From Theristus sp. LFF4_11 (Eukaryota > Nematoda > Chromadorea > Monhysterida > Xyalidae): a stretch of 64,000 nt of DNA. The notes beneath the pieces were generated by a model. The model was not told the origin of the DNA. It made no database searches and was given only the letters and a program-made list of their open reading frames with translations. Positions 1 through 11,900 of this stretch are shown here, piece after piece. The stretch lies in the NCBI GenBank assembly GCA_030248135.1, contig JASANC010003846.1:81260-145259 (forward strand), read 5' to 3'. The translations under genes and the position numbers were made by a program. Each line of letters begins with the position of its first letter. The first letter of the stretch is position 1.

Positions 1-399
1 TGTCTGGTTGCTGTTTCGTGTACTGCCGTCGCGACACATCATCAGAATTGATCGAATTTCGAGCCGGTATGTGTATTTTCACTTGGGCTGGGGACAATTA
101 GTGACGTTATGGGGGTCAAAACACAAGAAGAGGTATGGTAACGGTTTGGAAAAGGGGTAAATGAGGTCACCCAAACAAAATCTGGAAAGTTCCGCCATAC
201 GGGAGTCATACGGGAGGCGATTGCACATCAAATGTGGTTCTTCGAACTCCCTGGTTGATTTAGCACAACTTTGATTTTTGAAATTTAAAAATTAAAAAAA
301 ACAAAAATGACGATTTTTGTTTTTTTAACAACCCTAGTTTGGAGACCCCTCCTTACGTGCGCTGCACATCGCGCGTATCGGATGGGTTTTTCTGCAAAA

Positions 400-1264
400 G
401 CACGCATAAGTTCTTGCGCATGCCGTCTCTAAAGAGCTCGTGCGAGCTCTTCAGAGCTCTCCACAAAATAACACGCAAGGTATGCTGTGACGCAGTAGCC
501 TCTCTTTGCTGATTGGCTGAATCGGTGGAGAGAGATCGCGAGAGTTGGAGAGGGTTTGGCTGGTATTATTTGAGCCAGCTGTTGTTTTATTCTTCAATAG
601 TTTGAGTTTAAAAAGTTATTGTTGCCAGTGAAACGGTCGGTAAATTGCACAATGATGATTGTTTCGGTTTCTGTTTCGGTTCAGATTTAGTTTTGTCGAA
701 TATAAAGTACCAGAAACTCAATGGAAGACTTGTTTTCGACATATGCATATGCAGTTGCAAACAAACCACCAATGCACTTGTTTTTTTATGATGACAGCGA
801 TTTTGCAGTTGTATAGAACTTGAACACTGCTATTTCGCACAATTTCTACAATCTTTTGAAGTTTCCCATGTTTTTACAACTTTGCTCTGATTTCTTTGCA
901 TTTATGAGGACGTTCAGTAAAATGTGTCGTTTTTAACAAGAAAAACGCTTGTAAACAAGTATTGACTTTGTACAATGAATTTCATTAGGGAACTAATGTG
1001 AAAAACACATAACCTTCTTCGAAATCGTCATAGACTCGCTAATTCAGAAAATGCGCCAAATATTTGGCAGATAGAACCAGCTGGGAGCAAGAATAAAACT
1101 AGCGGAGAGCTCTCTCACGAGCTCTCCAACTCTCTCCATTGAAACAGTGCCAATTTTCCTGTCCCCCTCGGAGCACGCCTATCAAATACACAGGAAATGC
1201 TGTTGATATTTCACGAGCTCGCACGAGCTCTTTAGAGACGGCATGCGCAAGAACTTATGCGTGC
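400..1264. repeat. Inverted-repeat element, 54-bp arms
   Basis: Bases 400-453 and 1211-1264 are near-perfect reverse complements, each rich in GAGCTC palindromes. A second, looser inverted pair lies inside (about 527-556 and 1106-1138). The interior is AT-rich with no coding signal. Probably a non-autonomous DNA transposon; no clear target duplication seen. Confidence 0.7.
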
Positions 1265-2816
1265 CTGTATGCACATAAACAAATACTTTTGATTTTTGGA
1301 ACACAGCGACAGCAATACACAGTGTCCACTGCAGCACACAACAACAAAAATGACACCGTGTTATTTTTTCATACACACCATAATACGCATTGCTTTGAAT
1401 GGCATGCGAAACATCAGTGGCAGGTGTGAACATTATGATAACGTGTGTTTGGTTCATGACTGTTCACTTTTTTCGTCACAAATTCAGTATGGCAAGAATT
1501 CACACGCCACTGGAGTCGCTCCAATAGACAGTTTGCCAAAAACAGCCACCGGCCTGGAATCACTTCCATTTCATTTCAGAAGCGATCAGTACGCAAGGTG
1601 AAGCACAAACAGTTTTGGCAGTGAGCAAATGAGCAAATTGTCAGGTTATTGAAACGTCAAAAGCAAAAATAAATAAAAAGGCACCACGTAAAACACCCAT
1701 TGTATTGTTGTGTTCATAAAAAACAAAGCTGGCATGTGTTGGAGACAGACGCACTATAAAAGCACGCATATACCACCACACACACGCGCGCATGGGTGTT
1801 TCCAAACTTTTGGCAGCCACTGTATGTCTGGACGTATTGAAAACAGGCACCAGATTTCGCGATCACGTTGCTGGCAACGGACAGACGCAAGTTCACTAAT
1901 ACACGCACAACGACGAAGTTTCAGTTGTTTGGCCATGCATGAAGTTATTGGGCATCTGAAAAACGGCCCTGTGGTGTGGTATTGAGTAACAGCTCCGTCC
2001 CAATCGTTTAACGTTATATCGCACGACTCCATTGTGGACCCGAAAAACACACTAAAAAGACTACAAGATCTCCCCTACTACAAGGCCGACCGACTGAAAA
2101 ACATGTTCTAAGTTGCAACACAGCAATTTATGATACGACATTTCAATTCAGCCCGTCAGTCATTTCAACGCTAAAAATTGGCCCCAGAAGTTATCCAGAT
2201 CGAAAAACATGGAGTACGACTAGGGTTAAAACTTTTTTTATAATTTAAATTTTTTTAATCGGGATTTTTAATTAATTTTTTAATTAATTAAAAAAACGAA
2301 TTTTTGGTACGAATACTTTTATCTCAAAATGCGTTTAAGACACTTTCCACAGAAAGTGACATTATGTTTTTTTGCCTGGAGTTTCGTGTGGACTTTGTTT
2401 TTGGCAGATTTTTTGGACAATTTCTATTTTCAGGTCAAAGATCGTCGAGCAATGTCCAGACAGAAGCTTCTGCAGTTGGTTTGATAAGCTCGTTAATGGA
2501 CTAAAAAGCAGTAAATTACCTTGTTTTTACGCATCAAATGTGAAGAAAACTGCTTGTCAACTCTTGATTGTTGCCGATTTGTCGTCTCGAAGAAGCGCGG
2601 CGTTTTCCATCAACAACAACGTGAACCGGTGCGTTTTCTATCTGAAGTATTCAAGAATGTAATATGGAACACAGAAAAATCATTTGGAACGAGAACCACG
2701 ACCTGGGTTTGAATCCACATGCTGGAAAAGGTAGGTCCAAATTGACGTCGGAGGTTTAATTTTCATGAAAGTTTTTGTCAATTTTAAAGGCCAAAACAGC
2801 TTTATTTCTGAATATA

Positions 2817-3220
2817 CAGTGGCGGCCAAAAGTGTTGGAACGCTGCGCGCGTGCGTGCGTGTGAGCCGTGTATTGCGCGTGTGTTGCATCAGCCGTACAA
2901 ACGCTATAATAGAATCCCATGCTAATTTTTTTAGTTTTTTAGACTACTGAGTGTAAAATACCGAACATTATAACACGCCTCCATTGCATATGACTGGCAG
3001 TAAAACTGATTCAAAATCATTGGCAAGAAAACTATTCTACGAAGTATTAGCGTTTTTTTTGTGTTTGAATTATCTAACAGACGTGTATTGCGTTCATGTT
3101 TCGGGTTCCAGTCAGGTTGTATTGTTATTCCGCTATATTTTCTTGCCAAATAATTTTGAAACAGTGTTACTGCCAAACGCAAACATGCGCGCAGCGTTCC
3201 AACACTTTTGGCCGCCACTG
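2817..3220. mobile_element. Tc1/mariner-type MITE, 404 bp
   Basis: Terminal inverted repeats of about 34 bp begin CAGTGGCGGCCAAAAGTGTT and match at both ends. TA lies on both sides (2815-2816 and 3221-3222), the target duplication of Tc1/mariner elements. The interior has no transposase. Confidence 0.85.
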
Positions 3221-3699
3221 TAGGTTCTGAACGTGCAATATTCAAACTCAGCGCGTTAGCGCGGTTCGAATGCACCTATTTTTGTCGACCATCAAATTTT
3301 CCTCCGGCATTTTATTTTTTTTTAATTAATTAAAAAAATTAAATTTAAAAATTGGGATTTTTACCTTTTTTGAGTCCTAATAAATGGCTAAATAATATAG
3401 GTAAGTACACAAGAAAGTTTGCGAGAAAAGTTGGTGTGAACTTTTAAAAAATGCCAAAAGTACGGTCGAATTTTCAGAGCAAAGTAGAAAAAAAATTTCA
3501 AAGTTTTTGTTAAGTTTGAAAAAAAATCCGGATTAAAAAACTAAAAAATTAAACAATTTTTTTCAAGCCCCCTAACCCTAAGCCGGTACCGGGGATACTT
3601 TTCGCGCTGGGCGTTTTTCTTCGCGGATTTTCTCACAGCCACCTTTTTTATCCGCGAACATTTTACACTGTCGACCTCTCCCATTTCCTTTTTTGCGTG

Positions 3700-4205
3700 A
3701 CGCGCTGATTGGTCAGTCATGCTAATTGGTTAATTAGCATTTTACATGCTGATTGGTTAGTCTTATGCTGATTGTCATTTGACCTCAGATTATAATTGAC
3801 TAATCCTCATAAGCTAAGGATATAAATTGACCTTTCCAACATTACGGCATCATTTTCAGCGTAAAAAACTGGTCTAGAAATGTTTCAATTAAACAATTGA
3901 AGTTCAGGCAAGGCGAAGAGGGGTTTTGGGTTTGCACCACAGGCATTTCCCGCAGCTTGAGTCTTTTCTGCGCATGGTCGGACTTTTCCCACAGAAGGGC
4001 TTTTTTGTTTGCCTGATTTGAGTTTGGCGCGCTGGTTGGTTACCTTATGGTGATTAATTGACAGTTTAACATTTGATGTGCTGATTGGTCAGCCAAATAC
4101 TGATTGGTTATTTTGACATCAGACTTCTAATAAGCTCAGGATATAAATTGACCCTTCCGAATTTTACGGCACTTTTGCAGTGCAGAAAACTGGTCTAAAA
4201 AACCG
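3700..4205. repeat. Two-unit direct repeat with ATTGG boxes
   Basis: Two diverged units about 325 bp apart share CTGATTGGTCAG, AAGCT-AGGATATAAATTGACC and AAAACTGGTCTA. The ATTGG core (an inverted CCAAT box) recurs at about 3708, 3725, 3752, 4034, 4083 and 4101. This could be a promoter-like block or the end of a dispersed element; function unknown. Confidence 0.55.
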
Positions 4206-4448
4206 CAAATAGAAAAAACGACGAGGCTGCAAAGAGTGTTTTTGAGTTCACATCATCGCTTGAAACGCCACATGCTGTTAGGCTAGAAAACACAATGATG
4301 GTTTTTAAGAACAGATGCACACATATATGATATAAGTTTGCGAAGCCTGAGGCACACGAACAGTGCTAATACCAGTACACAACAGAAGCAATCACTGCAG
4401 AATTCAACAGTTGGTTGGGCTGTATTGCGTTGTGGAGTGTCGACTTAC

Positions 4449-4590
4449 TGCCAATCAGTGTGGTGTTCTGTTTGCATGTGGATGCAACAGACTGCTTCAG
4501 TGGTCTTTTGAGCGCGTTCGCCTGCTTTATTGACTTCATGGTTGTAACGTTCGCCGCTGGCCGCTGCTTGGCACTTTGTTGTGAGGTTAG
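4449..4590 (-). CDS. Possible exon of a neighbouring gene
   Basis: A minus-strand open stretch lies between an acceptor (acccacatag) and a strong donor (GGCA|gtaagt). One frame reads LTSQQSAKQRPAANVTTMKS and continues to NTTLIG; a second frame is also open, so the reading is ambiguous. It lies past the MPDZ stop and poly(A) signal. No domain recognised. Confidence 0.25.
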
Positions 4591-5578
4591 CTATGTGGGT
4601 TCATTTGTTTTACCTTTTTTCAATTGCTACGCTATTTACTCATTTGCCGTTTCAGTTGTGGATCCTTCAGAATCATATGCAGTGGTTAGCTGAAAGAGAT
4701 ATTCATGCTTAATTGATTTGGTTTTAACATATAGTTAACAATTTCAACCCTGATGTCGCACAAGCAGTACGGTGTATGTAGTTGTGATCGGTTCCACTTT
4801 TATTTTGTATTGAACGTTTTATCATACCATGTTGGAAGACACTGGCAATTTGTATGCAATAGAGATTACTAAACTTTTCTATCACAACTGAAGAAAGGAT
4901 AACACAACAGTATAAATTAGTACTCTCCGTGTTTCAAATAATTTCATGCAGTGGTTGGTGTTCACTCAACGTTAAAACTTCACATATACAACGACGTACA
5001 CGACAGAAAAACCAATAGTCGTAAATTAAATCAAAGCCAATTCTAGACATGATAAATACATATCATTCTAATGACCGAAATGAATTGCCAAAAATGAGAA
5101 TAAACACCGACATAGACAGTGAGAATAGAACCGAAGATATGGCCATTGACTAGACAACTATGAGTTGAGTCGAACAACAACAAGGTACGTATTAACAACT
5201 GTCGTGCAAAAAGAATCAAGCAACTTGGCATCAAGACGACGTTTGTCATGCAGAAAATGTTCGAATCATTTTGGTAATTGTTTAGCTGAATCAACTGAAT
5301 CAGTTGAAACAGCACGGGAACAGTAACTTCAGATCTTTATATCAGATATTCAGAAGCCTTTAACAAAGAGTTCGCAGTATCCCTGATAGTAATTTATTAT
5401 TATTGAAAATTGTGTTGACCATATGTTTCGAATATCTCGATTGACATTTTTTCACATTTGTAAATAGCCAGAAAGAAGAACTTCTGATTGTTGTGGGCAG
5501 ATTTTTAAACTGGAAAATCGATCATCGTTGTTTTGTGAATTCTTTTTGGCATGTAAGAATTGCATCATTTTAAAACCT

Positions 5579-5584
5579 TTTATT
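5579..5584 (-). terminator. Polyadenylation signal of the MPDZ gene
   Basis: AATAAA on the minus strand, about 70 bases past the stop codon. It would give a very short 3' UTR. A second AATAAA lies near 5391. This is a positional inference; no cleavage data. Confidence 0.55.
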
Positions 5585-5652
5585 AGGTTTCGTCATCAAA
5601 ATTCAAGAACTCAAGTATAGTGTGCGATTGTTAGGGTGCATGTTATCGCGAT

Positions 5653-5977
5653 TCATGCAGTGTCTCCACCAAGCTGAGCGTCTCCGTCGTGTGGTACCAC
5701 TGCCAACCGAATGTCGCCTTTCTGTGTTTGCAACATATCGACAGCCTCTTGATGAGAGAGTCCGACAAGAGATCGATGATTAACAGCAACAATTTGGTCG
5801 CCTTGGTTGAGCTGGCAATTTCGAGTTGCGCCGTAATCGAACGTCCTCTTGATAATGACTGGCAACATTGACTGCTTGTTGCTGGTACCTCCTACTATTG
5901 AAAACCCGTACGACTCGTCGATTCGTCGATGGAACTCAATAATGCGTGGCATCGACGGACTAATTTCAGTTGAGCAA
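5653..5977 (-). CDS. MPDZ: MPDZ exon 37: PDZ13 and stop codon
   Basis: Acceptor ctttttatttcag, phase 2 in. It encodes [59 protein letters not shown] and a short tail [10 protein letters not shown], then TGA. This is PDZ13, last in MPDZ. Intron 36, just before it, is 4.2 kb and packed with repeats. Confidence 0.94.
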
Positions 5978-8900
5978 CTGAAATAAAAAAGAATCAGTTT
6001 ATTGCATGGCATGTCATTCACACTGGAATAGTTTGCAGTCAATAGACCGTACTGAAAACACAGTATGACTAACACTATCAGGATTAGAAATTGAAGAAAG
6101 TTCACATTTAACCCAATGTTATCATTATGTAAACATTTCATGCGCATCCAAATCGAATAGTTTGATGCAAGCAGTAAGAGCAGATAGAAAAGTAAAGGGG
6201 AAGACAGACACATAGTTCATTGCAAAAAACTGGTTTCGAAATTTGTTAATTTGGTGCAAGGAAAAGATTCTTTGCTAGGGAAAGAAAGCGTGATCCCTTT
6301 ACGGGTTGTTTAAAAAACCCTCAAAACAACATAAATCAATTGACTTATTTGCAGCAGACAACATTGTGTGACTATGGAATGGCATGCATTTATCAAAATA
6401 TTCCACCTACACAAGCGTGCCGTTGACAGCAATTGGTTTTGGTTGCACTGAGGGCAAAAGCAGACAGAGAGTGATTTATTTTCAAAAACTGTCACAACGT
6501 TGAGACAAAGAAATCATGCACATTTTGTTTAGCAATTTTTAACTCACCGAAGTACGGTACGAAAATGGTCGGTGGAATGTTTTGACAGTCATTCGTTTAC
6601 TGAATGTCAGTTGGACCTGGAGCAAAATCATGTCACATCACAACAAATCAGCAATCATAATCTGCAGAACCTGAACTGCTTCTAAAACTACGTTGTGTAC
6701 AGGTACTGTATCCAACACAAGCTTTATATAAACAACAAAATGGATGGCATTTTTGCGAAAAGTACCATCTACCGATAAGTATTTGCGAGTACATGTGTGA
6801 TTGGAATGGGATTGCTAGTCTAATCATTAGATGCATAATATCATGCGGCTGCGCGAGCGAGCGGACAGCGCACCACTCATTATGTGAGTGAACCCGGACC
6901 TACGCGCGTTTTCAAAATTTGCTGGCTGGCCTGCAGCAATCGGTATATACAATAGTGTGCACACGAAGAAACCTACCAATGTTACAAACTGTGCCGAAGA
7001 AAAAAAATTCGCCAGACGCCACAAAACAATTCAGTCGTTAATTTTGTTCACTACAAACAACGTTTTTTACTGATAGGCTAATAAATTTTAAGGGGGCAAT
7101 CTCGGTTTCAACTGATGACCGGTGGGGCATCTGCACTGAGGATAAACGCTTAGGCGTTTATGGCGCTCAGGGATTGCATCAAGTCAGGTATTGCATTAAA
7201 GCGCTGAACCGTATCCGGACCTTTCCCGCGCAGACCTTTCCCGCGCCGGACCTTTCCCGCGCAGACCTTTCCCGCGCGGACCTTTTCCGCAGCGGACCTT
7301 TCCCGCGCGGACCTTTCCCGCGGCGGACCTTTTCCGCGCGGACTTTTCCCACGCGGACCTGTCCCGCAGCGGACCTTTCCCGAAGGCGGACTTTTCCCGA
7401 GTCCCGCGCCGTGTTTCTGTTAGCGTTTTATGGTTCGTTTGTTAAATCGTTCGTTTTCCAGTGTATTTATTTGTTGAAATTTCAAAAATAATAAAACTTG
7501 AGCAAAATGTATTTTTCAAAAATCTGAAAAAATGTAACTCAGTCATTTAAAAGAAATTCAACTTTAAAAATTTCAAATTTAAAATATTGTAAAAAAATTA
7601 AAAAAATTCAGATTTAAAAAAAAAACATTTTGCTCAAGTTTTATTATTTTTGAAATTTCAATAAATAAATAAACTAAACACTGGAAAACGAACGATTTAA
7701 CAAACGAACCATAAAAAGTTAACAGAAATCCGCGCGGGAAAGGTCCGCGCGGGAAAAGGCCGCGCGGGAAAGGTCCGCCGCGGGAAAAGTCCGCCGCGGG
7801 AAAAGTCCGCGCGGTAAAGGTCCGCGCGGGAAAGGTCCGCGCGGGAAAGGTCCGCGCGGAAAAGGTCCGCGCGGGAAAGGTCTGCGCGAGACAGGATACC
7901 GCGGCGGACATGTTGTCGGACAGGACACCGGACACAACTTCGGACATTTTTATTTACCGATTTACGTGCTGCTTATGAATGAGTGTGAATGAATTTCAAG
8001 AAGTCTATAATAGAAAATTTATGCGCCGAAGAACTTTTACTGTTGGATGAAATTTGGATGAAATTTGTGTAAAAGTTTCAAAATACCGTATTACCTCTAT
8101 TAAACCCCCCCCCAAAATTAAACCCCCCCCAAAAATAAACCCCCACCCCCTCGACAAGTTTCCAAATAATCCCCCCCCCAAAAATAAACCCCCATGGGGG
8201 TTTATTAGAAACCTGTTTGAAACACATACCTAGCGAATTCAGTGGCTGAATGCAGTGACATTGGTGAAATTGTGCTACCAAAGGCCCCAAAGGGATGAGT
8301 TGGCGGTAATTTCATTACAAAAGGCTGTTACCAAAGGAAATCTCTGTGAAAAGTAGAAGTTTCTGCGACTTCCTTCCTGCCATGGAAGGTATTTTTGCCA
8401 TTTTGCCCACCCCTAAAAATGGTTTCCAAATAAACCCCCCCCCCCCCAAAAATAATCCCCCCCCCCCAAAAATAAACCCCCACCCCCAGAAGTCGCTGAA
8501 GAAATAAACCCCCATGGGGGTTTAATAGAGGTAATACGGTAAATAAATTTAAGAATGTCGCTCTGCAGGGATGCGAAAAATGCTCGCGTGTTGGTAGTGA
8601 TGCTTTTAATTATCATACGGATGCGAGGCTCGAGTGGACAGCGCATCACGCACTACATGATGATTGGACCCAGGGCAACGCGCGTTTTTCAATATTTACT
8701 CGGTGTTCTGATGCGATCAGTATTTGAGCAACAAACTTTTCAGAAACTGCAAGTAAAATCGCGCCCAGTAGGTTGCCGCGAGGCGTGTCTTGTTTCGTAG
8801 AATGTTTGTCTGTCTCGTCTAGTCTCGCCAATTTTTTAAAAGGCTGTGTCGTGTCTCATTTTGTTTTGCGACCCTTTGTCTCGTATTTCGTTGTCTCGTG

Positions 8901-11900
8901 TCTCGACGCGTGGAAACCCTGTCGCGCGTCAACCCTATCTTGCCGAGTGATGGAAACCCGCAAATCGTAGGAGCCGTACGACAGCAATCGATAGCGATCC
9001 AAAAAAAGTCAAAAGTGGCGTATGATGGCGCTCAAGTTGTTAAGGGTTGAATATAGGGATCAAAAGTTTTTCCTCAATACTGTAAATGACTCAAATAAAA
9101 GTTAGAATATTAGAGAATAATGCGCTCTCTGCGGAATATTGTTAAAAAGTAAAAGTTTTGTGCTAATTAAGAACACAAAAATAAGAATCGTATACAATAG
9201 GTCTGGCAGGTCGGCGCTTCAATTTACTTCATGCAATGCATCAAAATACTGAACAAAGTATCAATAACAATTTTGAGAGTGGTTTTTCAATATTCGTCAA
9301 ACCAAAATAAGTGAACATAACAGTTGATGTTACTATTTACAAAGCAATATTGTATACCTTCTAATAGTTCTGCGACTAATGCAATTAAAAATTGCACGCA
9401 TAGATAGATAATCAGTTTTGTGCTAGACGCGGTAACTCAAAATTGGTGAAGTGGCCGCAGTTCCTGAGATACAAAAGAGTCTTGAGCATAAAAACAGCTT
9501 TTCTCCACGTCTGCAAGCTGAATGTGATGTTGGTGCTGCATCTACATGTTGGTACGGATTAACCGAGTAAACATGGCAGCTTTTTTCAGGGTGCAAGGAG
9601 CGCGCGAAATTTGAATGAAAGAAAATAGACGTTTAGAAACCAACATGTGTGCCAAATTTGACGTGTTTTTTCAGACCAATGGATTCTTCGTGCTATTATG
9701 TTCATTCTTGCTCCCTTGAACACATGATTAGGAGTTATGTTGGCATTTTTGAAAAAGACAACTCCTAGTCTGCGACTGATCCCGCCTTGACGGGCTGCCT
9801 TTTTTATTCGGCCATACTGTATCTAATGGACATGGTAACATGGACCATCCAAGATTTCGAAACTTCGAAAGAAAGACTAAACGTATTTAAATGATTCATA
9901 TTTTTGTGTTCTTATTAGCACATAACTTTTACACTTTTCAATTATATTCCGCCTTTTGTATGCGCAGAGAGCGCACTTTTCTCCAAAGTTGTAAATGGTC
10001 AGACAACACTGATGGCAAGCCAAATCCAACCCGAAATAGAAGAAACAAAACAGGCAAAATTGGATTGAACGTGCTCATTTTCAGAATTTTGTATGCAGTA
10101 GTAAATGACTATCTACAATTGCAAAATCAATATGTTCAACAGGTGCGACAAGCTTGAATGCAGAAAGGTACTTACCCTTCAACAATTGCTGTTGGTCGTG
10201 CAATTTGAAGGTGTAGTATGTTACCACTGTTTTTCACAAACTCCACTGCGCTCGCTTGATCAGTGACAATTTGTCCATTGACGGCCATGAGTCGATCACC
10301 TAGTTTCAGCACAGACGCTGCGGCACTGCCGTCTTGCAATGACGTGATAAGTATTCCACGCGAACGACGTCCGATCCCCATGCCAAGCGTCTGACCAGCG
10401 ACCTTGCGCATTTCAACCATGAGAGAATCGCTTCCTTCTTCGAGTAGGCTATCGATTAACGTGATATCCTGTGGTTTTAATTCAGCAATTATTTCTCTTC
10501 CAGGGGTGTATTCTGTTGATGCGGAAGCTGAATTGGTGGCAGTTGGGTCTGAAATTTCTGTTGCTGTGCCAACTTTGTCTGGTATCGGGTAGTTTGGTTC
10601 AGGGGTAGTTGACTGCGTGGGGGTGGTACCGGTAGTTTGTTGCTCAGGAACTGTTTGCTGGTGTGCTCCAGTGCTTGAATGTTCTGATACTGTCACAGAA
10701 ATAGGTGGTGAGTCAATCGTAACTTGCGGCACCGTTGATGGCCCCAATGTGCCACGTGCGCTTGCTTGGCGACTTGGCGGATTTTCAAGTGACACCGATG
10801 GACTGGTCGATGGTGTGTGTTGTTGTAAACCGGCTTGTACGGAACCAATGGATGATTCAGGATCGTTGCCTTCAACCGTTGCGTTGGCGGTCTTTGGTGG
10901 TTGTGGTTCAGGTGTGCGCGTTTGGTTTGAATCTTGAGGAAGACTTGCCGCAGTATGTTCTGGAGCAGTCTTTACTGTTGTCGCTTGCTTAGCACCTTCA
11001 GTCAACTTCCAACGCCCCACTTTCAGATGCACGACCCCAGTGCACGTCTGAAAAACAAAAACTTTATGTTGAGTTTATGTTGAGGTTTTGAGACAATCAT
11101 GTCAACAATTAAAATGAAACTTGCTTTTAATATTGTTGCTACATCTTCTTGCATCGAATGCGTTACATCCTGTGTGTTAACGGCGAGTATTTGATCCCCT
11201 TGCATGAGACGTCCGTCGGCGTCTGCAGCTCCACCTTTCACTATTTCAGACAAGTAAACGCCAGGTTCGGACTTTCGACCGACGATACTCAAACCGAGAC
11301 CTTTGCCTGGTTTCTTTTGAAGCTCCACTTCGAGCACGTTGTAAATTTGTGTCGGATCTAGTAGACTCATTTGCATTGCAACATCACGATAGACTATAAG
11401 GCGCACGTGTGAAGGGGTATGCCGAAGCATACTAATTGCTTGTTCATGAGCAACGCCTCGTAGTGATTGTCCATTTACCTGAATGGTGTTGAAACGATGA
11501 TAGTTTCAAATCAGCTGCACGGATTATGGATAAAACGCAATGCTGCACAGCAGTACCTCAAGTAACTGATCGCCAGGCTTCAATCTGCCGTCTCTAGCTG
11601 CTGCACCGTCAGGGTAAACTTCGTGGATGACCACTGTTCCGAGCACGGTGTCAGATCCACCAACAATACTCAATCCAAGACCCTGGCCGCTCTTGTCGAT
11701 TTCAATCAAGGTCTCCCGACCTGCGTCAACAATTGCTGTACTGGGGTCGGATTGTTGGCTGCTCCCCGAGGATTTCTTACGGGGTTCACCACCAGTATGT
11801 TGAGGGCTTTTAGTTACTGACACGCCCATCGGCTGGTTTTCTAAAAATATTTTGGAATTTATTGCAGTTGAACTTTGTGACCAATTTTTACCGTATTTTG

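Larger units (their letters stand above)
1..5578. other. Intergenic DNA downstream of MPDZ
   Basis: No secure gene. It holds an inverted repeat (400-1264), a 404-bp TA-flanked MITE (2817-3220), a duplicated segment (3700-4205) and a possible foreign exon (4449-4590). A sequence ending CAGCCACTGTA at about 1826 resembles one end of a second element like the 404-bp MITE. The remainder is AT-rich, with homopolymer runs. Confidence 0.6.
5978..10175. other. MPDZ intron 36, repeat-dense
   Basis: 4.2 kb between exons 36 and 37. It holds the fold-back minisatellite (7205-7893), C-rich MITE copy 1 (8086-8539), a duplicated block at 6838-6960 and 8610-8730, and copies of two dispersed repeats (9415-9480, 9557-9640). 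No gene seen. Glycine- or Arg/Phe-rich reading frames here come from the repeats. Confidence 0.8.

Noticed and set aside
2690..2720. tRNA B-box-like GGTTTGAATCC
   Set aside because: No matching A box, acceptor stem or anticodon arm around it. No tRNA could be folded.
7174..7947. Arg/Phe/Pro-rich repetitive frames on both strands
   Set aside because: Direct translations of the GGACCTTTCCCGCGC minisatellite arms.
8315..8649. Glycine-rich frames, also at 19453-19905 and 42179-42774
   Set aside because: Translations of the G/C tracts of the C-rich MITE.
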